Assembly (NCBI GenBank): GCA_004173185.1
Contig: SEFZ01000009.1
Coordinates: 62,001-126,000 of the forward strand
Direction of reading: 5' to 3'
Source: Sphingomonadales bacterium
GTDB taxonomy: Bacteria; Pseudomonadota; Alphaproteobacteria; Sphingomonadales; Sphingomonadaceae
Length of the DNA stretch: 64,000 nucleotides
Both the position numbers and the translations under genes were made by a program. Each line of letters opens with the position of its first letter. The first letter of the stretch is position 1. Shown here piece after piece: positions 27,691 through 36,505 of the stretch. The notes beneath the pieces were generated by a model. It was not told the DNA's origin. It worked only from the letters and a program-made list of their open reading frames with translations, and searched no databases.

Positions 27691-28526
27691 CCCTTCGCGG
27701 CAGGCTCGATCAGCATCATCGCGCCACCGGTATGGGAAATCGGCGCGTGGTAGATGCTCGATACGACATCAACAGCGCCGGCGACCGCGCCGCGCATCGC
27801 GATCCACGTCATCAGCTCGAGGCCCTGTGCGCCCGCCAGATCGACGATCTCATCATTGGTGTAGCGGGTCAGTTCCTCGGGCGCGTCCAGAATCTTCTCC
27901 ATCGTCATCCGATCGAACGGCTCGTTGATCTTACCGAACTCGCCCAGCTCATGGGAAAGCCCGCCGCTGCCGATCACGAGAACCTTCTGATCGCTCGCGA
28001 AGGTCGCGATCGCCCGGCCGATGGCTTGGCCAAATTTGTAGCAACGCGCGGGCGTTGGCAGCGGAGGCTGCACCGCGTTAATCACGATCGGGATCGTCGC
28101 GACCGGCACATCGTGGTCCGGAAACAACAGATCAAGCGCCGTGATCCCCGCATGATCGAACAACATCTCGCGGCACACGCTGATATCGAATTCGTCGGCG
28201 ATCAGTGATTGCACGATATGCCAGGAAAGCTCCGGCGCACCGCGAAACACCCGCGGCTCGGGTTCGCCCCAGCCTTCATCCGCGTTGCGATATTCGTTGG
28301 CTGCGCCAATCGCGAAGGTCGGCATATTGTCGAGCGAGAAGCTTAGACCGTGATCGTTGTAGAACACGATCACCACGTCGGGCTTCACGCGTGCAAGCCA
28401 GTCATGCGCGGGGCCATAAGCGTCGAAAAACGGTTTGAACGACACTTCCTGCTGCTTGTTGGCGGCGATCGTGCGCCCGATCATCGGAACGTGCGAAGTG
28501 CCGAGGCCGCCTGCGATACGCGCCAT
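27687..28526 (-). CDS. Class III extradiol ring-cleavage dioxygenase, LigB-type catalytic subunit
   Basis: A 279-residue protein of the LigB family (protocatechuate 4,5-dioxygenase / gallate dioxygenase), which opens catechol-type rings with O2 and Fe(II). The metal and acid-base residues match LigB: His12 in GTSHVPMIG, His59 in FYNDHGLSF, His192 in GSGGLSHELG and Glu237 in AGAQGLELMTW (LigB of Sphingobium has His12, His61, His195, Glu242). It overlaps the LigA-like gene upstream by one base and the MFS gene downstream by four. Exact substrate (protocatechuate, gallate or another) cannot be decided. Confidence 0.9.
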   Translation of the reverse strand: MARIAGGLGTSHVPMIGRTIAANKQQEVSFKPFFDAYGPAHDWLARVKPDVVIVFYNDHGLSFSLDNMPTFAIGAANEYRNADEGWGEPEPRVFRGAPELSWHIVQSLIADEFDISVCREMLFDHAGITALDLLFPDHDVPVATIPIVINAVQPPLPTPARCYKFGQAIGRAIATFASDQKVLVIGSGGLSHELGEFGKINEPFDRMTMEKILDAPEELTRYTNDEIVDLAGAQGLELMTWIAMRGAVAGAVDVVSSIYHAPISHTGGAMMLIEPAAKG

Positions 28527-28792
28527 TATTTCACTCCCGCTTTCTTCACGCGATCCAGCTTGGCCAGAAAATACATATTGCCGCCCAGCGTGAAGAGCCG
28601 CGGTTTGTCCCGGTTCGTCACGGCGTCGATCTCCTCGGCGCTCAAATCATAACGCGAGCAATAGCCCGCCTCGTCGGCAAGAAATGCCGCACGATTTTCC
28701 GCACGGTTAAGCGTGTGGCACATCATGTTGAGCGCATAGCCCTTCATCGCCGCGTTCAGATTGAACTTACCCGGTTCGACCTTGTCCATCAT
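28526..28792 (-). CDS. LigA-like small subunit of extradiol dioxygenase
   Basis: An 88-residue protein starting MMDKVEPGKFNLNAAMKGYA with the LigA-family helical pattern: NMMCHTLNRAENRAAFLADE, YCSRYDLSAEEIDAVTNRD and a C-terminal GGNMYFLAKLD. LigA caps the active site of LigB in the alpha2-beta2 enzyme. It is much shorter than the classical 139-residue LigA but keeps the core. AGAGG precedes the first of two adjacent ATGs. It heads the ligA-ligB-MFS operon. Confidence 0.87.
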   Translation of the reverse strand: MMDKVEPGKFNLNAAMKGYALNMMCHTLNRAENRAAFLADEAGYCSRYDLSAEEIDAVTNRDKPRLFTLGGNMYFLAKLDRVKKAGVK

Positions 28793-28857
28793 ACCTCTAC
28801 TCAACTCTCGATGGCGGCAAGCGGCGCCCCGCGCGCAGGCGGAGCGCCGATCCCCCT

Positions 28858-31722
28858 TTACAGCTTGATCTTCACGCCGGCAGTCCAATAGCGGCCGCGC
28901 ACATCGTCGCCCGCCGCATATCCGTCACGCAGGCCAGCACGGGTGCCGTTGCCAGTGAAGGCGCCGATCGGCGCATCGGCGTTGAAGATGTTTTGCACGT
29001 TCATGAACACCTGCATGTCCCTGCCCGGCACTTCGAAGGTCAGGTTGACGCTCGTCGTGCCGAACGCGTTCACGCGGTTGCTGCCCGGAGCGAACACGCC
29101 TTCATTCTGCAGCGTCAGCGCATTGCGCCAGCGCTGGAGAATATCGATCGAGAAATTCTCGGCCGGTTCGACATGCACGAAACCGGTCAGGCGCACCGTT
29201 GGCGTGGCGGCGAAGCCGATCGGACCAAAGGCTGCCCCCGCTTGATCCCGCGGTGCCACGTTCGGCTGGCGGAAATACAAATGAGGCTGGTATGCACCGA
29301 GCAGGCGCACCGCGAACGGCCGATCAAACATCCGGCCACTATAGTTGAGCTCCAAATCGACACCCCAGGTCTTGATCTCCGAGATGTTGAACAGGCCGTT
29401 ATAGACCGCGGTCCACGTATTCGCCGCCGATGTATCGGTGAAGCTCCCGGGCCGCCGCTGCAGATCGCAGTACGGCGAAGTTCCGCCACTGCTATAACAG
29501 GCCGCCTGGAACGACGGCTCACCCCCGTTCACCGCCAGGATCGCGTCGCTTACCTGGATCTGGTAGCCATCGATCGCAAGGCTCAGGCCCTGCGCCGGTT
29601 TCCAGACCACGCCGGCAGTCAGCGTCTTGCCGATCTCCGCCTTCAGCAACGGGTTACCGCCATTGACCGAAGGTATGGTCGGGCTCTGGCCGGTCAGCAG
29701 ATCGGTGCCCACTACGTTGACGACGAAGCGCTCGGCAAACAGTTCGTACAAGGTTGGTGCGCGAATATCGCGAGACCAGCTGCCGCGGAAGCGCAGCCCG
29801 TCGGTCAGGTGCCAGTCCGCACCCACTTTCCACGTCATGTAATCGCCGCTCGTATTGTAGCGGGTGAAGCGCGCCGCGCCGTTGACGTTCAGCGACTTCG
29901 CAATCGCCGAATCCTTCAGGAGCGGGATATCGATTTCGCCCGCGGTTTCCCAGACGGTCTGGCTCACATGGGGGTTGGCCGGAAGGGTCAGGAAATATTC
30001 GGTCTGCGTTCCGACGCAATTGTACCGAATGCCCGCGCAGTTAACGAAGGTGTCGGAAGTCGCGTTGGAAACTGCATCGAAACCCACCTTGCGCCACTCG
30101 CCCGACAGCGCGACGTTAAGCGGCCCCGCCCAGGTGTCGAACGGCGATGCGGAGATGCTGGCCGAGATATCGTCCATGATCGTCACGGCACGATAGTTGG
30201 TGGTGCCATAGACATAGTCGAGCGCCGCGGAGGTTTCAGAAGCCGGTCCGAACGGATTGAGCGGAACGCAGCCCCCGTAACCCGATGGGTTGGCGATCGA
30301 TGCCTGGCAGACGATCTGGCCCGATGTCGGGTGCGTGACTGCGTCGAGCGCAGCGGCCAGCCGCTGCTGGTTCATGTTGTTCTCAACGCGCGTGCTGAGC
30401 GTCGCACGGCCGTGAATATAGTCGACCTGCCAGTTGATACCGCCTCCGAAATCGCCGGCCACCCCGGTATTGATCACCCACTGATCGGAATCGGAAACTG
30501 AATGCTGCCGACGATTGAGCCCTTCGCTCATCGTCTTGCGGAAGCGGAAGGTGGTTCCGCCGGCCGCCAGGGCGGTGCGCTGCGCCGCAGTCAGAAACGG
30601 ATTCGAGCTGGTAAGCTGGACGTTGTTGAGGCGGAAATATTCGGCGTAATTCTCGTTCTTTTTGAACGTGCCCGAGAATTGCGCATAGGCGCGAATCGAG
30701 TCGGATAAATCATAATCGCCGCGGGCAAAGACCTGATGCGATTCAAGCGGCTGGAGTAGCGAAGAATCCCACGTTCCGCCGCCGCCACCGACCTGGAGCG
30801 CAGCAGTTCCCGTGGCCTGGCCGTTGACGAACGGTGCGAGTGATCCGTCGTTCTGGAACACCTGGTTGATCAGCGGCCCAGCCGTGATCACGCCGCCGGC
30901 CGGATAGTCGCGCTGGCGCAGGTTCGAATAAAGCGTGAAGGGATTGGCCGTAGTTCCCGCACCGGCGACGCCGACAAGGTTCATATAGGGCCGGTCCGAA
31001 CGACGCAGAATACCCGCGCCGTCATGATATTGGTAGCTGGCCTCGAAATGCCCGCGGTCGCCCAGCTTGGTGCCCCAGGCTACGCCTGCGTCCAACTGGC
31101 GCGCATCGCCATATTCGGAGATGCCCGCGCTCGCTTCGAGCTTCAGGCCGGTGAAATTGCGATTGAGGACATAATTGACCACGCCCGAAACCGCGTCCGA
31201 ACCATAAACAGCCGAGACGCCACCCGTGACCACATCGACGCGCTGTACCAGCATCTGCGGGATCAGATCGACGTCCACGGCGCCATTGAACAGCGTCGGC
31301 GGGATGCGCAGGCCATCCATCAGCACCAGCGTGCGGGTGATGCCAAGGTTACGAAGGTTCAACTGGTTCGCCGAGCCGTTGCCGCCCGAGGCGCTGCCGC
31401 CGGTCGACGGATTGCTGCCGGCCCCGCGCGAGCCGGAAAACACCGGCAACACGCCAAGCGCATCCGCCAGGTTCGAACCCGGCTGGGTGGTGAGCAGGTC
31501 CGCAGTTTGCACCACGGTGACGGGCGAGGGACTATTGTTGCCATTACGAATGACGCGCGAGCCGGTCACGACCAGTTCAGCATCCCCCGACTGGTTGCCA
31601 CTCTCTTTTTGAGCCGAAGCTTCAGGCGCGACATCAACGGCGTCCTGCGCCTGTGCCACATTGGCTAGCGCCAGGAACGACGCGCCTGCAAGCAGAACCA
31701 GGCTGTAACGATTGATCTTCAT
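28858..31722 (-). CDS. TonB-dependent outer-membrane receptor
   Basis: A 954-residue protein with a signal peptide (MKINRYSLVLLAGASFLALA), a TonB-box-like ELVVTGSR at about residue 50, a plug domain (NQLNLRNLG..RTLVLMDG..RIPPT..VDVVTGGVSAVYGSDAVSGVVNYV) and a long beta-barrel ending in GRYWTAGVKIKL. Such receptors import siderophores, saccharides or aromatic compounds in sphingomonads. Being inside an aromatic cluster suggests uptake of the cluster's substrate. A paralogue is encoded at 53861. GGAGGGG is the ribosome site. Confidence 0.93.
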   Translation of the reverse strand: MKINRYSLVLLAGASFLALANVAQAQDAVDVAPEASAQKESGNQSGDAELVVTGSRVIRNGNNSPSPVTVVQTADLLTTQPGSNLADALGVLPVFSGSRGAGSNPSTGGSASGGNGSANQLNLRNLGITRTLVLMDGLRIPPTLFNGAVDVDLIPQMLVQRVDVVTGGVSAVYGSDAVSGVVNYVLNRNFTGLKLEASAGISEYGDARQLDAGVAWGTKLGDRGHFEASYQYHDGAGILRRSDRPYMNLVGVAGAGTTANPFTLYSNLRQRDYPAGGVITAGPLINQVFQNDGSLAPFVNGQATGTAALQVGGGGGTWDSSLLQPLESHQVFARGDYDLSDSIRAYAQFSGTFKKNENYAEYFRLNNVQLTSSNPFLTAAQRTALAAGGTTFRFRKTMSEGLNRRQHSVSDSDQWVINTGVAGDFGGGINWQVDYIHGRATLSTRVENNMNQQRLAAALDAVTHPTSGQIVCQASIANPSGYGGCVPLNPFGPASETSAALDYVYGTTNYRAVTIMDDISASISASPFDTWAGPLNVALSGEWRKVGFDAVSNATSDTFVNCAGIRYNCVGTQTEYFLTLPANPHVSQTVWETAGEIDIPLLKDSAIAKSLNVNGAARFTRYNTSGDYMTWKVGADWHLTDGLRFRGSWSRDIRAPTLYELFAERFVVNVVGTDLLTGQSPTIPSVNGGNPLLKAEIGKTLTAGVVWKPAQGLSLAIDGYQIQVSDAILAVNGGEPSFQAACYSSGGTSPYCDLQRRPGSFTDTSAANTWTAVYNGLFNISEIKTWGVDLELNYSGRMFDRPFAVRLLGAYQPHLYFRQPNVAPRDQAGAAFGPIGFAATPTVRLTGFVHVEPAENFSIDILQRWRNALTLQNEGVFAPGSNRVNAFGTTSVNLTFEVPGRDMQVFMNVQNIFNADAPIGAFTGNGTRAGLRDGYAAGDDVRGRYWTAGVKIKL

Positions 31723-31738
31723 ATCCCCTCCGATGATC

Positions 31739-31754
31739 TCACCGTGATCGGTGA
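31739..31754. promoter_or_regulatory. Inverted repeat just upstream of the receptor gene
   Basis: TCACCG and CGGTGA form perfect 6-bp arms around TGAT, 17 bp before the receptor start codon. The position could allow repression or attenuation. The regulator is unknown. Confidence 0.25.
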
Positions 31755-32016
31755 TCCGCTGCGCCGGGATTTTTCATCCTCGGTTATTCGCGCAACTGTC
31801 TGCAGCGCCCTTGTCGCAGACCTCGCATTACCTATGCGCGAAGGGTCCGTGGCAATTCGTATTGGATTGGCGCGCCAAGCGATAGTTTTGGCGAAGCGGG
31901 TGATAGCGGCAACCCGAGACACCCTCTGACTCGTAGCGTCCAGCCCCGCTGACAAGCCGCAGACAGGCACCCGCGGATGCCCGGAGCGCCTGCCACCCTG
32001 TCCCCCGTCCGCTTCG

Positions 32017-32910
32017 TTAACCGCCCAGGATTTCCGTCGTTTCTCCGAACAATTCATCCACGCTGATCTTGCGCGGAATGATCTTCTGTTCGTGCGCCCA
32101 ATCGATCGCGAGTTCGATGCCCTTGCGATTGGCCTCCAGCCCAACGGGCGGATAAATCGCCGGCACCCCGCCGTCGGTAAGCGCGCGGCTCTCGAGGATC
32201 ATGCGATAGATTTCACGAACGATGTCCGGCCGCGTGCGCGTCAATTCCTCGTGCACCACGAACATATGGTTGATCGGGACCACCCCTTCACGCGCGAACC
32301 ACTCCTTTGCCGCCTCGAACGGCTCCGGCACCAGATACTGGACGCGCGGATCCTTGGGCAGATCAACGCCCTGAAGCGTCGCCGCCAGTTCGCCATCGAG
32401 CATCATCTGACCGATATCGGACCCCTTGGGCAACTGCTCGACATTCGCGGGATCGGCATATTCGAGCAGATGGCCCTCACCCACCTTGCACCACGTAACC
32501 TTGTCGAGATCGACGCCATATTCGTGCTGGAGGATGCCGCGGATCCACAGACCCGTGGTCTGCGCATAGCTGCGCACGCCCACGCGCTTCCCTTCGATGT
32601 CCTTGGGATCGAGATTGCCGAGTGCGCCGTTGAACCCCGCGCAATGGTGCTGGAAGCGACCATTGACGGGCACCGGCAGCGCAACCCACGGCTTACCGTA
32701 GATCCTGGCCTGCAGGAGCGTGACGATCGCCAGTTCCCCGCAATCGAATGCATCCTCGCGCAGCATCGCCTTGAAACCGTTATGCGCCTGCGCAGGACCG
32801 CAAAAATCGAGCGTGACGATATCCGAAGTAACGCGGCCGTCCTTCATCGCCATGGTGACCGGATAATCGGCCAGATTCGTCTTGAGCGTCGTTTTGCCGG
32901 TGATAGCCAC
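32017..32910 (-). CDS. 4,5-dihydroxyphthalate decarboxylase-like protein (first copy)
   Basis: A 297-residue protein of the Pht5/4,5-dihydroxyphthalate decarboxylase family, which has a periplasmic-binding-protein fold but acts as a decarboxylase. The signature IEGKRVGVRSYAQTTGLWIR lies near residue 106 and is followed by LQHEYGVDLDKVTW. No signal peptide is visible, which favours a cytoplasmic enzyme over a transporter-binding protein. Start is a GTG with GGGAGGGG six bases before it. It lies 14 bp after the thiamine-diphosphate enzyme gene in the same operon. Substrate unproven. Confidence 0.72.
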   Translation of the reverse strand: MAITGKTTLKTNLADYPVTMAMKDGRVTSDIVTLDFCGPAQAHNGFKAMLREDAFDCGELAIVTLLQARIYGKPWVALPVPVNGRFQHHCAGFNGALGNLDPKDIEGKRVGVRSYAQTTGLWIRGILQHEYGVDLDKVTWCKVGEGHLLEYADPANVEQLPKGSDIGQMMLDGELAATLQGVDLPKDPRVQYLVPEPFEAAKEWFAREGVVPINHMFVVHEELTRTRPDIVREIYRMILESRALTDGGVPAIYPPVGLEANRKGIELAIDWAHEQKIIPRKISVDELFGETTEILGG

Positions 32911-32924
32911 CTGCCCCTCCCTTT

Positions 32925-34472
32925 TCAGTAAAGCTTCACTTCGATGAGCAGCGGTCCCTCGGCATCGACCGAGCGGACCATAGCGGCGTGAAAATCCTCG
33001 GCGGTCGATACGCTCACGCCCGGCACGCCCATGCTCTTGGCCATAGCCACCCAGTCGATCGTCGGGCGGTCGATATCGATCATCGCCAATGCCTGCGGGC
33101 CCGGCGTGCCTGCGCCCATATTGGCATATTCGGCCTTGAGGATCGCATAGCTGTTGTTCGCGAAGATGATCGTCGTGACCGGCAATTGCTCGCGCGATTG
33201 GGTCCAGAGCGACTGTATCGTGTACATCGCGCTCCCGTCCCCAACCATGCAGAAGGTCCGCCGATCGGGGCAGGCAAGCGCCGTGCCCGTGGCGACAGGA
33301 GTGCCGTAGCCGATCGAGCCGCCCATATTGTTGATCAGGTCGTGCGGGCGCGCGCCCATCGTCAGCCCCATGGATTCGCGGCCCGTGGTCAGCGATTCAT
33401 CGACGAGGATCGCGTGATCGGGAAGCGCTGCGGCAAGCGCATGGGCAATGCTCTGCGGATTGAGCGCGCCGCTCGGAACGGGCGTCTCGATGCGCGCCTG
33501 GAGACGCGGCGCAATACCCTGAAGTCCAAGCGCGTCGATCAGCATTTCGAAGGCAGCTTCGCTGTCCTCATCCGCATCGGCCAGATTGTGGACGACGGTG
33601 CCCGGGGACTTAAGCAGGCTGGGCTTGTCGGGATAGGCAAAGAACGCAACGGGCTCCTTGGTCTCCACCGTGATCAGATGCTTGAAGCCCGCAAGGAATG
33701 CCTGCCCTTGCGGCACTGCATAGGGAATGCGCTCCAGCGGCACGCGCCCTGCGCCGCGTTCGATCCGCGCAGTGAAGAACTGGCTTCCCAGGCGGCATCC
33801 GGTGCCGGCCTGGACCTTGCCGGCGAGCTCGAGTGTGCGCCCTCGCGTCGATTTGTTGGCGAGAATGATCAGAGCCGGCTCGCCCGAGCGCAGCACCTCC
33901 GCGATCTTGTCGATGCGTGCGGCGTCGGGCGTCTTTCGGCCAGACTTTTTGGCGGCGGGAATGGCGCGTTCGCCGGCTTCCTGCCACGCCGTGTCGCCGG
34001 GCAGGATCAGCGTGGCGATCTGGCCGGGATGCTCGCTCGCCTTGGCAACGGCAGTGGCCGCGTCCCAGGCGATCGATCCGGCGGATTCCGCACGGCGTAC
34101 CCAATGACTGAGCGGGCGCGCGAGCCCTTCAATGTCGGACGTCAGCGGCGGATCATATTTGAGATGGCTGGCCGAATGTTCGCCGACGATGTTGACCATG
34201 CCGACGCTGGCCCGCTTGGCATTATGAATGTTGGCAAGGCCATTCGCCAGACCAGGCCCCAGATGCAGCAGCGTGGAAGCCGGCTTGTCCTTCATCCGAT
34301 AATAGCCATCGGCGGCACCCGTGCAGACGCCTTCGAACAGGCAAAGCACGCTCTTCATCCGCGGGTTTTCGAGGGCGGCCAGGAAGTGCATCTCAGAGGT
34401 GCCGGGATTAGCGAAGCAAATCTCGACACCCTGATCCACCAGCGTGTTAACAAGGCTTTCGGCGCCGTTCAT
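32925..34472 (-). CDS. Thiamine-diphosphate-dependent enzyme, acetolactate synthase / benzoylformate decarboxylase-like (515 aa)
   Basis: A ThDP enzyme with the activating glutamate Glu47 in LCLFEGVCTGAADGYYR and the cofactor motif GDGSAMYTIQ ... FANNSYAIL near residue 425-460. It resembles MdlC/IlvX-type proteins often annotated as acetolactate synthase large subunit but has no regulatory subunit nearby, so a 2-oxo-acid decarboxylase or carboligase role in the cluster is more likely than branched-chain amino acid synthesis. GGGGAG precedes the ATG at 34472. An upstream extension of the frame runs through hairpin repeats and is not coding. Confidence 0.82.
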   Translation of the reverse strand: MNGAESLVNTLVDQGVEICFANPGTSEMHFLAALENPRMKSVLCLFEGVCTGAADGYYRMKDKPASTLLHLGPGLANGLANIHNAKRASVGMVNIVGEHSASHLKYDPPLTSDIEGLARPLSHWVRRAESAGSIAWDAATAVAKASEHPGQIATLILPGDTAWQEAGERAIPAAKKSGRKTPDAARIDKIAEVLRSGEPALIILANKSTRGRTLELAGKVQAGTGCRLGSQFFTARIERGAGRVPLERIPYAVPQGQAFLAGFKHLITVETKEPVAFFAYPDKPSLLKSPGTVVHNLADADEDSEAAFEMLIDALGLQGIAPRLQARIETPVPSGALNPQSIAHALAAALPDHAILVDESLTTGRESMGLTMGARPHDLINNMGGSIGYGTPVATGTALACPDRRTFCMVGDGSAMYTIQSLWTQSREQLPVTTIIFANNSYAILKAEYANMGAGTPGPQALAMIDIDRPTIDWVAMAKSMGVPGVSVSTAEDFHAAMVRSVDAEGPLLIEVKLY

Positions 34473-34522
34473 TCCAACTCCCCTATTGTGGAGGTCGGAG
34501 TGGCATTTCCTGTCGCCGCCCC

Positions 34523-34555
34523 CCAATCGGAATGGACGGAGGGGTGATAAGTTTG
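34523..34555 (-). promoter_or_regulatory. Conserved upstream element, copy C
   Basis: On the minus strand this reads CAAACTTATCACCC, then a variable stretch, then TTCCGATTGG, ending 50 bp before the start of the ThDP enzyme gene. The same 33-bp element (28 of 33 positions) lies at 56931-56963 ahead of the cytochrome b561 gene, 52 bp from its start. It may be a promoter or operator. The similarity is direct observation; the role is inference. Confidence 0.5.
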
Positions 34556-34569
34556 GAGATACAAACACT

Positions 34570-34632
34570 TCTCCCGCCTTTGCGGGAGAGTGAGACCCGC
34601 ACCCGACCCTCTCCCGCGAAGGCGGGAGAGGG
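34570..34632. repeat. Pair of inverted hairpin repeats
   Basis: Hairpin 1: TCTCCCGC (34570-34577) with GCGGGAGA (34582-34589). Hairpin 2: CCCTCTCCCGC (34607-34617) with GCGGGAGAGGG (34622-34632), a perfect 11-bp stem with a GAAG loop. The two hairpins are versions of one repeat. They lie between the aldolase gene end and the ThDP gene promoter and may stop read-through between these units. Confidence 0.75.
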
Positions 34633-34645
34633 CTAGAAGGCAAAA

Positions 34646-35500
34646 TCAGTAGCCCGCCAGTTCGCGCCCCTGCCCGACCACGCCATAGCTGCGCTGCGGA
34701 GCGGCCATCAGGAACTTGTAGCCCTCGTCGAGCAACCGCTGGACATTCTTGGCATTGGTATGCGGATTGCCGACGGCCACCTTGTGCTTGTGGCAGACCT
34801 CAACGATCTTGCGCATCGCATCGACCACCACCGGGTGTTCGTACTGCCGTGCGAAACCCAGTTCCTGCGACAGATCGCCCTCCCCGATCAGCACCAGCCC
34901 GATGCCGGGCACATTGCCGAGAATATCGTCGAGATTTTCGATCGACTGGGTGCTTTCGCACATCATGCCGACCAGGATCTCGCCATGTGGCGCGAGCGGC
35001 CAAACGTCCGCGCGGGCGTAATATTCGCCCTGATCGATCCCCCAATAGCGCGCAGCCGTCGCCGGCCCGTCACCGCGGACACCCTTGGGCTCATACAGCG
35101 GTGCATCCTTGGGCCGACCATACCGGCAGGAGGCGACCATATTATAGGCCTGCTCCACCGTCGCGACATGCGGCGTGATCACGCCATATACGCCGCGATC
35201 GAGCACCTGCTTGGCGAAGCTCTGGTTCATCTCGGCGCCGTTCGCCGGGATGCGTGCCAGCGGTGTTACCGAAGGTGCGACCGAGCCAGTCGCAGCGATC
35301 TTCTTGCGGTTGAGCATGTACTGCAGCGCATCGCCCAGCGCCGACACGTCGTACGGATTATGCTCCATCTCGAAGATCACGCCGTCATAGGGCGCGTCGG
35401 TCATTTCCTGCGCGGCCAGTTTGTCGACCTTGGTGAAACAACTAAACGCCGGCTTGCCTGCTTCCCACGCACGGATGATCCCGTTGAGGCGATCTGTCAT
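34646..35500 (-). CDS. HpcH/HpaI family aldolase
   Basis: A 284-residue class II (metal-dependent) aldolase of the HpcH/HpaI/citrate lyase beta family. Typical stretches are YDGVIFEMEHNPYD, ARIPANGAEMNQSFAKQVLDRGVYGVITPHVATVEQA and GIGLVLIGEGDLSQELG. It would split a 4-hydroxy-2-oxo acid into pyruvate and an aldehyde or oxaloacetate. With LigJ present, 4-carboxy-4-hydroxy-2-oxoadipate is a plausible substrate; the usual enzyme for it, RraA-like LigK, is not in the window. The ATG overlaps the stop of the second LigB-like gene. Confidence 0.83.
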   Translation of the reverse strand: MTDRLNGIIRAWEAGKPAFSCFTKVDKLAAQEMTDAPYDGVIFEMEHNPYDVSALGDALQYMLNRKKIAATGSVAPSVTPLARIPANGAEMNQSFAKQVLDRGVYGVITPHVATVEQAYNMVASCRYGRPKDAPLYEPKGVRGDGPATAARYWGIDQGEYYARADVWPLAPHGEILVGMMCESTQSIENLDDILGNVPGIGLVLIGEGDLSQELGFARQYEHPVVVDAMRKIVEVCHKHKVAVGNPHTNAKNVQRLLDEGYKFLMAAPQRSYGVVGQGRELAGY

Positions 35501-36495
35501 TTCTTCGCATCCCAATACATGAAGCCCATGCCTTCGCCGGTTCCCGCCGGGGTTCGCCAGCACGGCACATAATCCACCAACGTCATCTCGGCGCCGGTCT
35601 CCTGAAGCGCCATCATGACGATGCTGTAGATTTTGATTTCGGAAGTGCCCGACTGATAATAGCCGTCCGGCACCGCGGAGAGGCCTTCGTAATCATAGTC
35701 GGCGAGCATCTTCATGACGCGCCGGTCAAACTCCTCGTCATTGACGAAGTGCGAAAGGCCGCCCGAGGCGATCACCGCAACGCGCAAATCCTGTGGCCAT
35801 GCCGCGATCGCTTCGCGCAACACGCGGCCGAACTCGACGCAGCGCGCCATCGAAGGCTGGGTGGGCGGGTAGAAGAGGTTGAACAGCACCGGCACATGTG
35901 GCGGCGGGTTGTCGCCCATGATCTGATGATAGACGAAGCTATAGGCATGCGGCACGACCGGATAGTCGGGCTTCATCCCCTGGCGCTGCTCCATCCACAC
36001 ATTTTCGGGCCATGCCTGGAGATCGTTGAGGTCGAAGCCCTCCTTCTGGAACGCCTTGATCAGATAGGTCGCGAACTCGGGATGTGCCTTGTGCACGACG
36101 TGATGATCGGGGGCGTAGACCGCGCGCTGTGGCGGGCCGTTATGTACGTCCTCGCCCGTATAGATCGTTATCGACGGCGACTGATCAGGCCAGATTTCCT
36201 TCTGGTCCTTGCCCAAAATGATCGCGACATCGACATCCGCCCGGGCATAAGCGGCCGCCATCTCGTCGAGCGCGGTACGGCATCTGCCCGCGCGCATGGT
36301 GCGCTCCTCAAGCGTCAGGAAAGGCTCGAATGCCGCTCCACGCTCCGCTTCCAGTTCGGGATAGGTCCAGATGCGGTCACGGTACCAGAGCTCGGGGTTC
36401 TTGCGGTCGCGCTGGCCATTGGTGAGCCAGTCTTCCGGCGCCTGCCCCAGCATGCCGCTGTGCGGCACCGCCATTCCAAAAACAATCTGCGCCAT
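35497..36495 (-). CDS. LigB-family extradiol dioxygenase, DesZ-like (second copy)
   Basis: A 332-residue class III dioxygenase of the LigB superfamily, longer than the first copy and without a LigA partner. His12 (AVPHSGMLG), His249 (SGGLSHFVND) and Glu286 (SGTSEIKIY) sit where LigB has His12, His195 and Glu242. The position of the second iron histidine (NDH in LigB) reads GKDQKE here, as seen in 3-O-methylgallate-type relatives to my knowledge, so substrate and metal site may differ. ATG at 36495 is preferred over a TTG three bases upstream. Operon: amidohydrolase, MFS, this gene, aldolase. Confidence 0.82.
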   Translation of the reverse strand: MAQIVFGMAVPHSGMLGQAPEDWLTNGQRDRKNPELWYRDRIWTYPELEAERGAAFEPFLTLEERTMRAGRCRTALDEMAAAYARADVDVAIILGKDQKEIWPDQSPSITIYTGEDVHNGPPQRAVYAPDHHVVHKAHPEFATYLIKAFQKEGFDLNDLQAWPENVWMEQRQGMKPDYPVVPHAYSFVYHQIMGDNPPPHVPVLFNLFYPPTQPSMARCVEFGRVLREAIAAWPQDLRVAVIASGGLSHFVNDEEFDRRVMKMLADYDYEGLSAVPDGYYQSGTSEIKIYSIVMMALQETGAEMTLVDYVPCWRTPAGTGEGMGFMYWDAKK

Positions 36496-36505
36496 CAAAC
36501 AATCC

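Noticed and set aside
28993..30501. 502-codon plus-strand frame opposite the first TonB receptor
   Set aside because: Shadow frame without family motifs.
32925..34472. Naming this gene ilvB (acetohydroxyacid synthase)
   Set aside because: No ilvN partner, aromatic operon context, and similarity to MdlC/IlvX-type proteins make branched-chain amino acid synthesis unlikely.
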